Positions 31,026-42,338 of a stretch of 64,000 bases of DNA are shown one piece after another. A program made the position numbers and the translations under genes. Location: positions 765,001-829,000 of the forward strand of contig JAWNZC010000286.1 in assembly GCA_035771165.1 (NCBI GenBank), written 5' to 3'. This DNA comes from Paragorgia papillata (Eukaryota; Cnidaria; Anthozoa; Scleralcyonacea; Coralliidae). Position 1 is the first letter of the stretch, and each line of letters starts with the position of its first letter. A model generated the notes under the pieces. That model was given only the letters and a program-made list of their open reading frames with translations, made no database searches and was not told where the DNA came from.

Positions 31026-31967
31026 CTAACCTACAGAACCACTTTGATTATGAATTTTGGTCACATGGTTTACCAATGCACTGGCTAAGTCAAATCTGGC
31101 ATCACATTGGAAACATATGTACTCCATCCCTGTTGGTTCGGTGGCTTCAAGTTCATGGGTCAACAAGTGTTGATCTAACATTTCATAGCCAAATGTCCCA
31201 TTGCAAAAATTGCATTTGAAAAATTGTTCTTTATGCAGAGTGGTTTGCAGGTGTCGCTGTAAACTACTTGACTGGGTAAATGTCTTGTCACAAACATTAC
31301 ACTGAAAAGGTTTCTCTCCAGTATGTGTTCTTTTGTGACGTAGTAAGTTAGCAGACTGAAAAAATCCCTTGTCACATATATCACATTTCAATGGTTTCTC
31401 TCCAGTATGTGTTCTTTTATGTTGCTGTAAGTAACTTGACAATGTAAATGTCTTGTCACATACATCACATTTAAATGGTTTTTCACCAGTATGAGATCTT
31501 TTATGACCTAGTAAGTACCTTGAATAAGAAAATGACTTGTCACATATATCACATTTGAAAGGTTTCTCTCCAGTATGTGTTCTTTTATGACGTCGAAAGT
31601 CAGATGAGTTGGAAAATGCTTTCTCACAGATATCACATTTGAATGGTTTTTCACCAGTATGAGATCTTTTATGAAAGCTCAATGATGCAGAATACCTAAA
31701 TGTCATGTTACAGACAGCACACCTGAAGGGTTTCTCTCCAGTACACGCAGGTGTTCTTCTGTGAGCTTGTAAGCTAGCTGAATTCTTGTATGCTTTATTA
31801 CAGGCATCGCACTTAAATGGTCTCTCTGCAGTATGTGTTTTTACCATATGACATTTCAAACTTGATAAACTACCAAATATCTTGTTGCAGGCTGGACAAC
31901 TGTGAAACTTTTCTTTAGTAGTGGTATCTCTCTTAGTCAAATCAGATTTCTCAGTCATACTAGACAT
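31026..31967 (-). CDS. C2H2 zinc-finger protein, ten fingers, 313 aa
   Basis: Begins at a true ATG (31967, MSSMTEKSDLTKRD) and stops at TAG 31026-31028. Ten C2H2-type fingers start at about residue 24 and are joined by the classic TGEKPF linker: CPACNKIF, CDACNKAY, CAVCNMTF, CDICEKAF, CDICDKSF, CDVCDKTF, CDICDKGF, CNVCDKTF, CNFCNGTF and CFQCDARF. Finger 2 ends HRRTPAC, so its last zinc ligand would be Cys (C2HC). Fingers 9 and 10 are separated by a 14-residue non-canonical linker. No KRAB, SCAN or BTB domain is seen. Known: tandem C2H2 arrays bind DNA in the nucleus; the target is unknown. A GTAGGT at the very end could be a splice donor, so a downstream exon cannot be excluded. Confidence 0.9.
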   Translation of the reverse strand: MSSMTEKSDLTKRDTTTKEKFHSCPACNKIFGSLSSLKCHMVKTHTAERPFKCDACNKAYKNSASLQAHRRTPACTGEKPFRCAVCNMTFRYSASLSFHKRSHTGEKPFKCDICEKAFSNSSDFRRHKRTHTGEKPFKCDICDKSFSYSRYLLGHKRSHTGEKPFKCDVCDKTFTLSSYLQQHKRTHTGEKPLKCDICDKGFFQSANLLRHKRTHTGEKPFQCNVCDKTFTQSSSLQRHLQTTLHKEQFFKCNFCNGTFGYEMLDQHLLTHELEATEPTGMEYICFQCDARFDLASALVNHVTKIHNQSGSVG

Positions 31968-32244
31968 GTTTTGACCTTATCAACTCCTTCGCTTTATAAT
32001 CCTACTTCAGTTTCAGCAAAGTCATCAACCTCAAGTGTCTTCATTCCTCTGATAGTCGACAAAATTTACCATGGCAACCCATTCTCGTGCCCAAACCCAC
32101 GCGCTTCCCCCTCACCCACACTGGGGTTATAAATCCATGTCCTATATTCCCGAATTTATTGGTTAGGATTAGGGTGTGTGTTGGGGTCAGGCTTTCATGA
32201 AGTACCTGGGTTATTTAGGACATGGAATTATATATTACCCACAC
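31968..32244. promoter_or_regulatory. 5' flank of zinc-finger gene
   Basis: This 277-bp stretch must hold the 5' UTR and promoter of the minus-strand zinc-finger gene unless there is a remote first exon. No TATA box stands out. The CACACTGG terminus of a TIR element begins at its far end. Confidence 0.3.
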
Positions 32245-32950
32245 TGGAAAGTTCGTAATGTTACGCCGGATCACGGTTGCCGGATTATCCGGCGTAGAGT
32301 TTCGTTGATTACGCCAAATTTGGCGTAAGAGTAATCTAATTTTCGATATAAACTGTTGGCGTGGCGTAAATGGCATGAAGCGTATCAGTGTGGCGTACTT
32401 TCTGTTAGTTCGGTGTACTAAAAATCAGGCATGAAATTTGAAATAAACAAAATGATTATACGTGTACCTTAATTTGTTGTAACTTTGACAATGACTCGTC
32501 ATTCGGCAAAATTGCCACTACGAAAGACGACACAGTCACACAGACACACTTTTTGACACCTTGCTACGGCACTGGTTCATCAATCATCACCATCAATGCT
32601 GTAAGTAAAGTGTAAAAGTTTAACATCGCAAATAGAACATTGAGATCATTCATAATTATGCATTAGTTTAGAGTTGTATTCAACTGCCAAAATAAAGGAA
32701 ACGAATTGTTGATGTGAAATTTATGTTTACTAACTTTGTGTTCTGCTTCTTTGATTAGCCAAATTAAATCAGATTAAAATGACATTACATTTGATATTAT
32801 TACTTGTCGCACCACGTTGTACGCATGAATTTCCGTGGCGCACCGAAGGTGAACCAACCCCCTCCCCCACCCACCCCCACGACTGGCGTACAAAAATGTG
32901 AGAAGAAATTACTGGCGTAAATATCCGGCGGACGAATAACGAACTTTCCA
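32245..32950. mobile_element. 0.7 kb TIR element
   Basis: ACTGGAAAGTTCGTAAT...CGCCGGAT at the left is matched in reverse by ATCCGGCG...AACGAACTTTCCAGT at the right. GGCGTA/TACGCC repeats fill the left subterminal part. Inside at 32510-32574 lies ATTGCCACTACG...TTGACACCTTGCTACGGCAC, shared with 17279-17336 (hAT-type end). No coding frame. Confidence 0.7.
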
Positions 32951-33601
32951 GTATGGCCCCTCGCGCGCATCTCACACACTGTGTCTCACATCTCTCTTTT
33001 CTACACGCGCGTAAAATGGATCCCACGCGTGTCGAGATTAGCAAGGAACAAAGATTACAATAATATAAATATTATGTACAAAGTATACACTACCTACTAA
33101 AATTATTATATAAAGACGTTTTAAAATTACTTAAATTTGGTTGCTCTCTTACCTCAACAGAGATTTTATTCCTAATAATATAGAGGGCAAAATTATTCGA
33201 ATATGATTGGCTAATGAAGAGGGCATTTTTTGTTAATTCAGGGCAAAATTACTTGCACTTGATTGCCGTTCCATGATCAGCAGTACTTACATGTGATTGG
33301 TCGCTTTGTTACTTAGCAACAGTGAACCTCAGAGGACTGACTTTTTTTCAACAAATGTGCAAGATTTTTCGGTCTGAAAATGCTTTTTTGTTTACTTTGC
33401 ACTAATTTAATTAAACTATTGAAGGAGTGTAAACTAGTAGTGAAAATGAATACACTAGAAAATTTACAACAGGCACAGCGATGGAGCGAGGAAAATTGCA
33501 ATGTTGCCGAGCACCGACCGTGATAAGGACATGTACTTCGACATTTTCTGGACATATTAAACACAGCTCTTGAATCATTTTGCCCACTATATTATTAACA
33601 C
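32951..33601. other. gap with one core-repeat copy
   Basis: 32990-33045 (ACACGCGCGTAAAATGGATCC...CGAGATTAGCA) belongs to the ACGCGTGT core family. The remainder has no recognised gene. Confidence 0.45.
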
Positions 33602-33731
33602 CTAATCGCATGAGTTCTCATAAAATGAAGGTTTAATTTCACTCGTATTTTCAAGATCTTACAAATTTTGTAAAATTTTGAAAACACTCGTAAAATTAAA
33701 CCTTAATTTTCCTCGGCCCCATGCGATTACC
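33602..33731. mobile_element. foldback MITE, 130 bp
   Basis: CTAATCGCATG at the left pairs with CATGCGATTAC at the right. AAGGTTTAATTTCACTCG pairs with CACTCGTAAAATTAAACCTT. Confidence 0.78.
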
Positions 33732-33848
33732 TATACAAAGTACTGACCCGCTATAATGAAACTAAATGCTTGAATTTCTGAGGTTATAAGTGTGTATATT
33801 TGGTGTATTAATGAAAATCTTTCTCAAATTAAATATAGAGCTAACTGA

Positions 33849-34050
33849 TTAGTTCTTTTTGTTAAATTTATCTAACCAATTAAGTTCATCCAATAAATCA
33901 GTAGATTGTATATCATAATTTGAAAAGGTAATAATTCTAGCAGCTGTATTTTGTAGTTTACCTGATGTTTTCCCAATATTTCCCCATACCATATTACAAT
34001 AATCGAAATATGGTAAAACTAAAGCTTTGTACAAAATTAGTCAAGTTTCG
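33849..34050 (-). pseudogene. LINE ORF2 C-terminal fragment
   Basis: The minus strand reads LYKALVLPYFDYCNMVWGN, then KLQNTAARIITF and LLDELNWL. This is the conserved thumb and tail block of CR1/Jockey-type RT (compare PYFDYCCVVW in LINE 1). Both ends are truncated. Confidence 0.8.
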
Positions 34051-34645
34051 AAAGGTATTATTTATGGGGCTTATTCGCTTTATAGTGCTCCAAGACCCGC
34101 AGAAATTTTTTTCTCGATATTTTATATGAGAGTCCCACTCAGGGGTACGAAGTGTCCTCACTTTTTTAGTGCGCATGTCACACGCCGCCATTTTGAAAGC
34201 TCCAGCGGATCGGTTAGCGGATCAACAACAAGAAAAAGGAATTGGAACAATATGGCGGAAAAGTTGAGTCACCGAAACCGCTCTAGGGACCGGTCATTAT
34301 TTATGGGGGGATGGGGGGGGGGGGGGGGGGGGGTAAAAATGTACTTGAAAGAAAAAATAACCTTTGACACCCCATTTAAGGCCTACGAATTTCACATGAC
34401 CCCCCAGAAAATTGCTTTTATTTTTTGTGACCCCCCCCTCCAAAAACCGCAGCATATACTGTTATTTATTAAAGAGCACACATAACAGCAATAACTAGTC
34501 TATAGGTGATGCTGATAATGATCGGGCTTATTAACTGTACCATAAATCTATTTAATAAACCTTGTCAAATCTGACAAATTAAAAGTACTGAAAATGTGTG
34601 GCAACTTTAATACTCAAGTGTCAAGGTGCTTTGTTTTCTATTTAA

Positions 34646-34833
34646 GAAATAGAAAACATTTTCTGTGTTTCCATAGAGTTATAGAAACACGAGTGGAAGT
34701 TTGGGAGAACGAGAAATTGTAGTGGGAACACGAGCCCGCAGGGCGAGTGTTTCCACGCTATTTCGGGTTCTCCCAAACTTCCACAAGTGTTTCTATAACT
34801 GTATGGGAACACGGAAAAAATGTTTTCTATTTC
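34646..34833. mobile_element. foldback MITE nested in the 34283-35665 element
   Basis: GAAATAGAAAACATTTTCTG / TGTTTTCTATTTC at the ends; inner blocks GTGTTTCCATA, TTATAGAAACAC and AAGTTTGGGAGAAC pair with their inverted copies. Confidence 0.85.
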
Positions 34834-35009
34834 CTTTATAAAATAACCCGTCGAAAATAGGTATAGAACGTAAAAATAATCACTGCATCAAAGCGTAAAT
34901 TCTCCTTACTCTTCATAATGGCGTATGATGGCGTATGATGGCGTATAATGGCGAATCCTACCGTAATGCTGGCGTATTGAATGGCGTGGACCTTGCCGTG
35001 TTTCCATTT

Positions 35010-35195
35010 AACAAATAGATTCCATTTTGCCGTTGTCTGTTCAGTTATAGATGCACAGATGACGTCACAACGTGGTAAGAACAAAAAAGTGGCCCACGAG
35101 ACGCAGTCGAGTGGGTCACTGATGTTCTTACCACGTTGTGACGTCCTCTGTGCATCTATAACTGAACAGACAACAAAAAAATGGAATCTATTTGT
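35010..35195. mobile_element. foldback MITE family A, copy 2 (CRE-bearing)
   Basis: Ends AACAAATAGATTCCATTTTG / AAAATGGAATCTATTTGTT. The arms contain GATGACGTCACAACGTG. It is homologous to 5289-5480, including the centre CACGAGACG(C/A)AGTCGAGT. Confidence 0.85.
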
Positions 35196-35665
35196 TTTAT
35201 ACAATAAAAATTTAAAAGGTTTTTGTTGAAACTCTTGCCGGATTTTGGGGCATGAAGAAGGAAAAAAGCAAGTCAGCTGACGTGATCTGACGTGACCATG
35301 TGTCTGTCCTCTAATAGATCATGGCCAACAACCAATGAAAACACGCATAGCAACCAGGGTATTGTATAAAAAGTTATAGAAACACGGCTTTCAACCAATC
35401 GCCGCGCTTGTTTTCAAAATGTTATTTTATAAATACAAATAATAGTATATACCAGTGTCCAGGTACACCAAGAATGTTAGACTCTGTTCAATCAATTTCC
35501 AGCTCCAAAGCAATGATTTAAAAAATCGAATGATGTATTTTTCAACCCCCCTTTTAAGGGCTTAAATAAAACATGACCCCCCCTTTTTGGTGAATTAAAT
35601 ACTTGTGACCCCCCTCATTTTTTACCCCACCCCCACCCCCTCCATAAATAATGACCGGTCCCCTA

Positions 35666-36044
35666 GCTGCATGGAAAGCTTTTTGGACGATTTCCATTTA
35701 ACTTTGATAGTTTACGAATGAAAGGTAAGCGACCAATTTACTTGCGGTTAGAAGGCACACAAACACGTTTCTCGCGTGGAATTTAGCAACTTAAGTGAAC
35801 GCTGATCCGCCGCTCCTCAATGACTGAAGTGCGTCAGTCCGGTACGGTATCTCGGTACATACTTCAAATTACAGATAACTTTTATGAAGTGTTTTTTATT
35901 AATCATTTCACATCAGTTACATATTTTTAATTGATAATTGCATGCACGGTGTGTAAAGCGTGCTCTTGTTTTTACGAATATTTTAAGGATATTATAATAT
36001 GCGCACGAGGGCTCACTCGATCAGTAGTCTCAGACATCAGTCCA
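35666..36044. other. no gene seen
   Basis: Unique, moderately AT-rich sequence without a recognisable frame or repeat. Confidence 0.35.
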
Positions 36045-36294
36045 ATTGACCGTACCGAAAAAGATGGCTACTTGTACATTTAACCACAATCCTTTGCGCA
36101 TAGTAAATATTGTTTCTTGTACAATTGTCGAAAGATAGGTTTTTAAAAAGATCAACTTTGGTAGGAACGAAGTCCTTGCTTACTTAATCCATGTTAACAT
36201 GATAAACAATGTTTAGTTGTTATATGAGCTGATTTGAGGTCGCAAAGCATTGTGGTTAAACTGTACCGCCGCCATCTTTTTCGGTACCATCAAT
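36045..36294. mobile_element. foldback MITE with YY1-like sites, 250 bp
   Basis: ATTGACCGTACCGAAAAAGA at the left; TCTTTTTCGGTACCATCAAT at the right. TTTAACCACAATCCTTTGCG pairs with CGCAAAGCATTGTGGTTAAA. Confidence 0.82.
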
Positions 36295-36422
36295 TCATTC
36301 AATTGATGAAATATTTCAGTCTGGTTCAGTTCACAATGAGTAAAGATACCAATTACGCAGAATTCCATATTTATGTGTTTGTTTACCTTTTTCTAGTCCC
36401 CGAGCCCGGGCGTAGGGCCGAA

Positions 36423-36485
36423 GGCCCTGAGCCCTGTGAGGGTGCTAATCTCGACATGCGTGTAGTCCACTTTACACGCGTGTAG
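36423..36485 (-). repeat. core repeat (ACGCGTGTAAA family)
   Basis: GAGGGTGCTAATCTCGACAT and AGTCCACTTTACACGCGTGT are the reverse complement of the 7126 and 61005 copies. Confidence 0.75.
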
Positions 36486-36650
36486 AAAAAGCGAGGGAGA
36501 CGAAATCTGGGAAATAGTTTATATATATATATATATGTTTGGTACGGTCTCACGCGGTAAGAATAGTTGGACACTGGTGACTAGCGACGAAGAAGACTAT
36601 AAACTCTCAAACAAATAGTATTTTGCTATCGTTTATTTAAACGAAACGAA

Positions 36651-36743
36651 ATGGAGCACGAAGAAAAGAAGGATACAAACAGCCGTTTAATATATCTTGA
36701 TGAGAAACCAGAGAACTTGAAGAAACCAAACGCCGTATGGTAA
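36651..36743 (+). CDS. candidate short first exon, low confidence
   Basis: ATG in good context (AAACGAAATGG) opens a 30-codon frame, MEHEEKKDTNSRLIYLDEKP..., ending TGG TAA. GTAAAC overlaps the stop and could be a splice donor. After the stop the same frame stays protein-like (TRSAVFVITPWSNHFK) up to AAAG|GTAGGA, another donor-like site. No family was recognised. It could be a gene start or a degraded mobile-element exon. Confidence 0.22.
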   Translation: MEHEEKKDTNSRLIYLDEKPENLKKPNAVW

Positions 36744-36799
36744 ACAAAAACTCGATCTGCAGTGTTTGTTATCACTCCGTGGTCAAATCATTTTAAAGG

Positions 36800-38623
36800 T
36801 AGGATTCTTGTTGTTTTCAAGTTTTCGCTTAATCTAAAGTGAAACAATATACAGCTTCACGTTTTCGTGCTTTCCCTTTGCTCGTCCAAACCTTAAATCA
36901 GCTTAACTAAAGGTAACTTAAAACACTACCTTTATAAGCTTATGTAAACGTGATGTTTTTCATTGGCATTGCATGCACCTTTTATTATTAAATACTCATG
37001 GGCTTTGGCGATTTTTTTGGCCGTATTTCCAAATTTTCGACTGAAACGTTGTCTGTTTAATACCGAATTGTTTTTATCTCGGACTCTATTGCAAATGTAA
37101 TTTTTGAGCTGTTAACTTTTAATTCTGCCTTTGCAAAACATGTATGCATAGGGAAGCCATTTAAAGCTTGTTAAAAATAATCCCTTTTGAAACCTCCTAA
37201 AAACAATATATTTTTTACAATATTTTTGTACAACCAGAATTTAATAATGAAATGTAAGTTTTGCTTTGATATGTTAAATCAGTTTAGTCACTTATCCATA
37301 ATTATAGAATTATCTGGAGGATTATCATTTGTTTTTATATCTGTTTGTTTTTATTATTTTAATCAGGGTGGGTGGGTGGGGGGTGTTTCAAAAAAGCATT
37401 TAATAAAAGCCGGCGAGGGGTTGTTGCATTCATATATTTCTAGTAACGTTCTTACTCCAATAGTTGAATTGTGATCATTTGAAGTCATTGAACAAGATTT
37501 ATTTTTGTCATTAACCTACGATGGCTAAAGTTGATACAATTGACAAGTTGTTGAAGCTGTTGTTAATTTGATTTTGTTAATTTGATTTTGTTAATTTGAT
37601 TTTGTTCTTTTCTTGTAACTTTAGTAAATACTTTGTTTGGATTGTACGTGTATTTGGACATGAGAGACACAGCTTGCATGATGCCTGATGGCGACTTTTA
37701 TGAAACTCAGATGTTTTTTTATTCACTTGTTTGTAACAGTGCATGGAACTATATTTCAGTCTTGTTGTATTATTGGATTTAAAAAACTGATAATAAATAC
37801 CTACTAAAACTATTATTCATGCAAGTGTTTTTGTGTTGTGATTGTGATGATGATAATATTACTGAGTACCTAAACTATCTATTTCGGCTAAAATTTTCAA
37901 AACCACCTGTATTTGCTAGAGTATCGAAGGTTTGCATACATTTCATTTAAAAGCATTATTTATATAGTGTCTTATGAAGTGCTATACTAAATAGATTGAG
38001 ATTTATAACTACAATTACTCACAAATATTTTAATATGATCAAATTGATGTGTAGATGATAAATTGCAACAATGTTTGACAAACAGCAACAACTGTTGGAA
38101 ATTCTTAATGTAGATCAATTTAGATATAAACCATCCACCCTCTAATAGGAGAACATACTGTACATTGAAGGAGTTGTTGTTGATATACATTTAAGCAATT
38201 GCATCATTTATGTATTGCATACCCCATGAACCTGACTGTGTTTACCACTGACTACAAAACGTTTTTGCAAACCAGTATACTTACAAAATAGAAAAAAGTT
38301 CTTTTGACCACTAAATTTTACTGTTACAAACTCTGTGCATACAGGGTGCAAAATAAGGAAGTTTACACCTGTTGCCCACCACTGGACAAATAGTACTGGT
38401 CCTTTATTATTTTACTGACCAACACCCTATTAAGGTTACGTAACACCTTGGCCGTAGTGCTTTACGAAAAATGTAACTGCGCGTTGAGTTTAAAAGCAAT
38501 CATTCAATTTTTTACAGTTTATAGCAAAATGATTGTAGAATTGGACAGTTGATTTACAATATTGAAAAGTATTTTAACTTGTATTGTTTTGACAAAATTC
38601 TGAAAACGCAATTCGCTTTGCGC
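36800..38623. other. AT-rich gap, no gene
   Basis: GTTAATTTGATTTT is repeated three times near 37563. Only short chance frames. TTAAGGTTACGTAACACC at 38430 looks like a TTAA-targeted element's end. Confidence 0.4.
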
Positions 38624-38928
38624 CGCGACTTTTGTTGAACTACAGTTTCAATCAAATCATGTAAAAATAGTTTTAATTGAAACTCATTCTGTTCTATAAA
38701 AGTTTGTGCGGTGGCTCTGGATTTTTTTTTGTTGTTTTTGAGATATAAGGCATTCTTTTGCAACCTCAGTTAAGTTGCGTGCATACCATGAATCGTAGTC
38801 GATTACTCAGAAATGAAAAATAAAATCGTATAGCTACCGCACAAACTTTTGAAGCTCTTATTGTCTCCAATACATTGTGAAAATTTGAAAAAAAATCGGC
38901 CAAAACACGTGTTCAACAAAAGTCTTTG
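38624..38928. repeat. imperfect foldback
   Basis: GACTTTTGTTGAAC pairs with GTTCAACAAAAGTC, and AAAAGTTTGTGCGGT with ACCGCACAAACTTTT. The intervening arms are diverged. Confidence 0.5.
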
Positions 38929-39189
38929 AATACGGCAGTTTAGCTGAAATTTAAAGCTGAAGAAACAAGCCTTGGAACATTTAAATTTCGCGGGAAAACA
39001 GAGCTGCTGGCAATTTTCATCGCTAAATATCTTAATGAATTTTGCCCTTTTCAAAATCTTTCAGCATTTGACATAAGGCAGCTAATTACGCTTAACGATC
39101 AATACTCAGTTATTTTATTCAAAAAAAATAGACAACAATCTTGTGGAAGTGTGGGACAAACGCTCCAGTAAGCTGTTTTTCAAAGATCG

Positions 39190-39430
39190 TTGGGAGCTGG
39201 GCCCTGAACTGAGTAAATTGGTCAGGGCAAACACTCCATTTGATCAAGGCAGCTGGGCCCTGATATAATTGGTCAGGGCAAACACTGCTTAGGAAGATTC
39301 GAGAAATGGGCCCTAGAGCAATTTGCGATAACGCAATGGGCTCTAGGACAAGTTTCTCTTATCCTATATACATTGAGAATTGGGAATTGGGAACATTGAG
39401 AATTGGGAATTGGGAACATTGAGAATTTTC
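39190..39430. repeat. short tandem duplications
   Basis: AGCTGGGCCCTGA...TTGGTCAGGGCAAACACT occurs twice (39195, 39250). CATTGAGAATTGGGAATTGG repeats at 39370-39425. Confidence 0.7.
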
Positions 39431-40773
39431 CCCAATGGACTTTAAGGCAAGATTCTACATGTACATCGGCATACAAAAAACGAGGTCTATGGGATAATTG
39501 TGACCTCTAAACTGGAGCAATTGCCGCCCGCACTTCTTTGCTTTATTAATATTACAAACTATATATGTTTTACAATAAAAGCAAGCAGCTTAGCTATTTT
39601 TAGAAGGAGATTGTTTTCTAATAGTTCAGGCAACGAAAGAGCGAAAGTTCATAATAGTTAATAGTTTACGTATATTATACATTCAATGAGCCTGTACATG
39701 CCAGTGATAAATTTGAGCTAATAATATACTAATACTATAATAGGATAACTTATAAGCTTGGTTTATGGGAAGGTACCAGGGTGGGTGTTTTAAGCAGACG
39801 TTTCTGTTTGAATTCTCAGTAAGAATGACGAAGTAAACGTGTGCATCTAGTTTTAGGCCGAATAGTTTTGACTAAGGTTGATTGTTGGATATCAATGAAC
39901 AGTCAACAATCCCGAGTCAATAATGGTTAATAGAGAGCAGCCAAATAAGTGTAATAACTTTGTTATCCGTACTGTCAATCACTGATTTCTATAGCCATCT
40001 ATGTTAGAACAAGGCACTGTTTGAACAATCACCTTGTTCCAGTAGACAAGAATACCATGAAATATGTGGTATTGATATTACATTGTTGTATATTAGCATT
40101 TATCTCGTATCGTACGTTTACTTTAAATTTTTGTCTGTAAAAAGTGCAATTTAAAATACCTTGAGTCTACCGAGCCCAAAATCCATCCAAATAGACAGCT
40201 ATCGAGTTGCTCGTTCTTCAAAATTGCTTGTCCGGATAGAACAATAAATACGTACAATTTGATCATTATACTTTAGATTTAAACTGTTTTTAAAGAGTTT
40301 TCCCACTTATTTATTCTTGAAAGTACGACTTCAAAAGTGGACGGATAGCTCCGGCCGGTCCATTTAACAAGATAATGAAATCGGAAATTCCCCGTTCAAA
40401 TTTCGTTAAATCTCTTCCTTACCACAATAAAATTGATTACTTACCTTCCTTTTCAATGCACTACCGTCCCAAGAAAAATGACCACCAAAATTTTGAGTTA
40501 TAGCCATTCAAACGATCAAAACGCACTTTTCGCCATATTGTTTACTGTTGAGAGGATGGATTTTTGTCAATTATATAGAGCTCCGAGAGATTCAAAATCT
40601 GTCTTTCTCTCATTTAGGCCATTTTGTAGCAGAGAATGTTTACAGCGGCTTGCTATAATCGTATCGTATCCGTCATGAATCGTGAGGTATATGAAGTTAT
40701 GCACGGGGTCTACTTTAGGAAGGACGGGGAAATCTAGTTTAGTGTTAAAAAGATAACAGAAAGATGCCATGTC
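39431..40773. other. no gene seen
   Basis: AT-rich DNA with only short frames; no repeat partner found within the window. Confidence 0.35.
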
Positions 40774-40994
40774 AGTTTTCCACTGGCGAATTTTGTCGTG
40801 CGAAGCGACATTTCTATTGTTAAAATTATTTAATTTCTAATTAGTTCCACTCGAGAGCTCATAAACTAGCGAATTTCGAATCGCCATTTTTCTTTTGTCT
40901 TAGTGAGCTCTCGGCTGGAACAAATTAGAAATCTATTCAATATTTACAATAGAAATGTCGATTCGCGCGCGAAAAAATTCGCAAGTGGAAAACC
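40774..40994. mobile_element. foldback MITE, about 220 bp
   Basis: GTTTTCCACTGGCGAATTTT pairs with the GCAAGTGGAAAAC end. CGACATTTCTATTGT pairs with ACAATAGAAATGTCG, and GAGAGCTCA with TGAGCTCTC. Confidence 0.8.
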
Positions 40995-41004
40995 GGCTTC
41001 ACAG

Positions 41005-41140
41005 CCATCGTTCGCGGAAAAGACATTATAGCTGTATTGCCAACTGGATTTGGAAAATTCATTATTTATCAACTTCTTCCCCTGGAGTTTGACTTTCTAC
41101 AATCCAAAGAGGAACATCAGCGCAATGTGGGAAGAAATTA
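41005..41140 (+). pseudogene. RecQ-like helicase relic (Walker A, mutated)
   Basis: The plus frame reads AIVRGKDIIAVLPTGFGKFI then IYQLLP, and stops at 41138-41140. This is the motif I block of RecQ/DEAD helicases (VLPTGFGKS), but the Ser/Thr after the Lys is Phe, which would harm nucleotide binding. A foldback MITE sits directly upstream and has probably cut the gene. Confidence 0.65.
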
Positions 41141-41635
41141 AGTGTTAATTGTTTTAATCATCTCACCTTAAAACGCATTCATGAAAGCTGTTATTTTGAG
41201 AGACGATCGCAACATGAGTTAGTATCACGATAATACATTATATTTTCGACTTCAAATGTGGTGTATTGGTGTTATTTGATTTGTCTAAATTATATCAACG
41301 TATGTTTATAGCAAACAGAGTGTATATCACTGATCTCTATATATATATAACTGGATTGTTTACCGGCTCCAAAAATGAAGCCACATGAGATGCCACATGA
41401 GATGACGAATTTGGAGTACAAAGCTGGCCGCCACGGAAACTTCGTATGTTTTCGTGGCACGAAAATGTCTAAAAACGTTTTATGGGTAAAGTAAAAAAAA
41501 ACTTGCAACGCGTGGAGATCGCGTGATCTGTTGGTTTTGCATGTGCACGTGATTGGAATGGGCAACTGTTGACCTGGCACCATGTTGAGTTTTCACTCAG
41601 AGGTGTAACTTCCAATTTACTTCCGGAACTTTTAC
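41141..41635. other. no gene seen
   Basis: Mixed-composition DNA; a (TA)n tract near 41340; short frames only. Confidence 0.35.
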
Positions 41636-42323
41636 TTAAGGTGGCTCCATACAGTTTCTTGAAAAATAGAAAATACAAGTTTGAGAGTCCAAAACACGCG
41701 CATAAACAATTCTGGAAAAGAATAAAACTAAATGTTATGCATAATTAAACAGTCTGACAATCAAAAACTGTTACCAAATAAATAGCAACAGTTGTTGCTA
41801 TGGAAACAATGACGTTTCAAAATGGCCTTCCAATTGCCCTTTCAAACTAATTTAAATCGAGAAAAACTTTGGTGACCCCCCATTTTATTTTCATTAAAAC
41901 TTTTCTTGAAGTATGAGTAATCAATAGGCCGGTTTAAAAAAAATTCTGTAAACCCAATTTTTTTAAAAATTAACGAACATGATTTTTCCGGGAAAAAAAT
42001 TATTCGTTCTACAGAAATTTTTTTTAAATCGGCCTATTGATTACTCATACTTCAAGAAAAGTTTTAATGAAAAAAAAATTGGGGGTCACCAAAGTTTTTT
42101 TCCGAATTAAATTAGTTTGAAGGGTAATTGGCAGCCATTTTGAAACGTCATTGTTTCCATAGCAACAACTGTGGCTATTTATTTGGTAACAGTTTTTGAT
42201 TGTCAAACTTTTAACTATGCAGAACATTTAGTTTTATTCTTTTTCCGAATTATTTATGCACGTGTTTTGGACTCTCAAACTTGTATTTTCAATTTTTCAA
42301 GAAATTGTATGGAGCCACCTTAA
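41636..42323. mobile_element. 688-bp TTAA-flanked foldback (Kolobok-like ends)
   Basis: TTAAGGTGGCTCCATACAG at the left and CTTAA-side GGAGCCACCTTAA at the right; the arms pair for about 300 bp around a centre near 41980. TTAA at both ends fits Kolobok or piggyBac targeting. No coding frame. Confidence 0.85.
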
Positions 42324-42338
42324 GTAAAATGTTCACAA

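Larger units (their letters stand above)
34283..35665. mobile_element. 1.38 kb TIR element with G-rich subterminal tracts
   Basis: TAGGGACCGGTCATTATTTA at the left, then GGGG(AT)GGGG runs; the reverse at the right ends ATAAATAATGACCGGTCCCC. The ends are long and G-rich (a G run near 34314-34332). Two foldback MITEs (34646-34833 and 35010-35195) are inside. No transposase. Confidence 0.8.

Noticed and set aside
34027..34485. 152-codon plus-strand frame with a poly-Gly run
   Set aside because: It crosses a LINE fragment antisense, a TIR end and a G homopolymer; composition explains the length.
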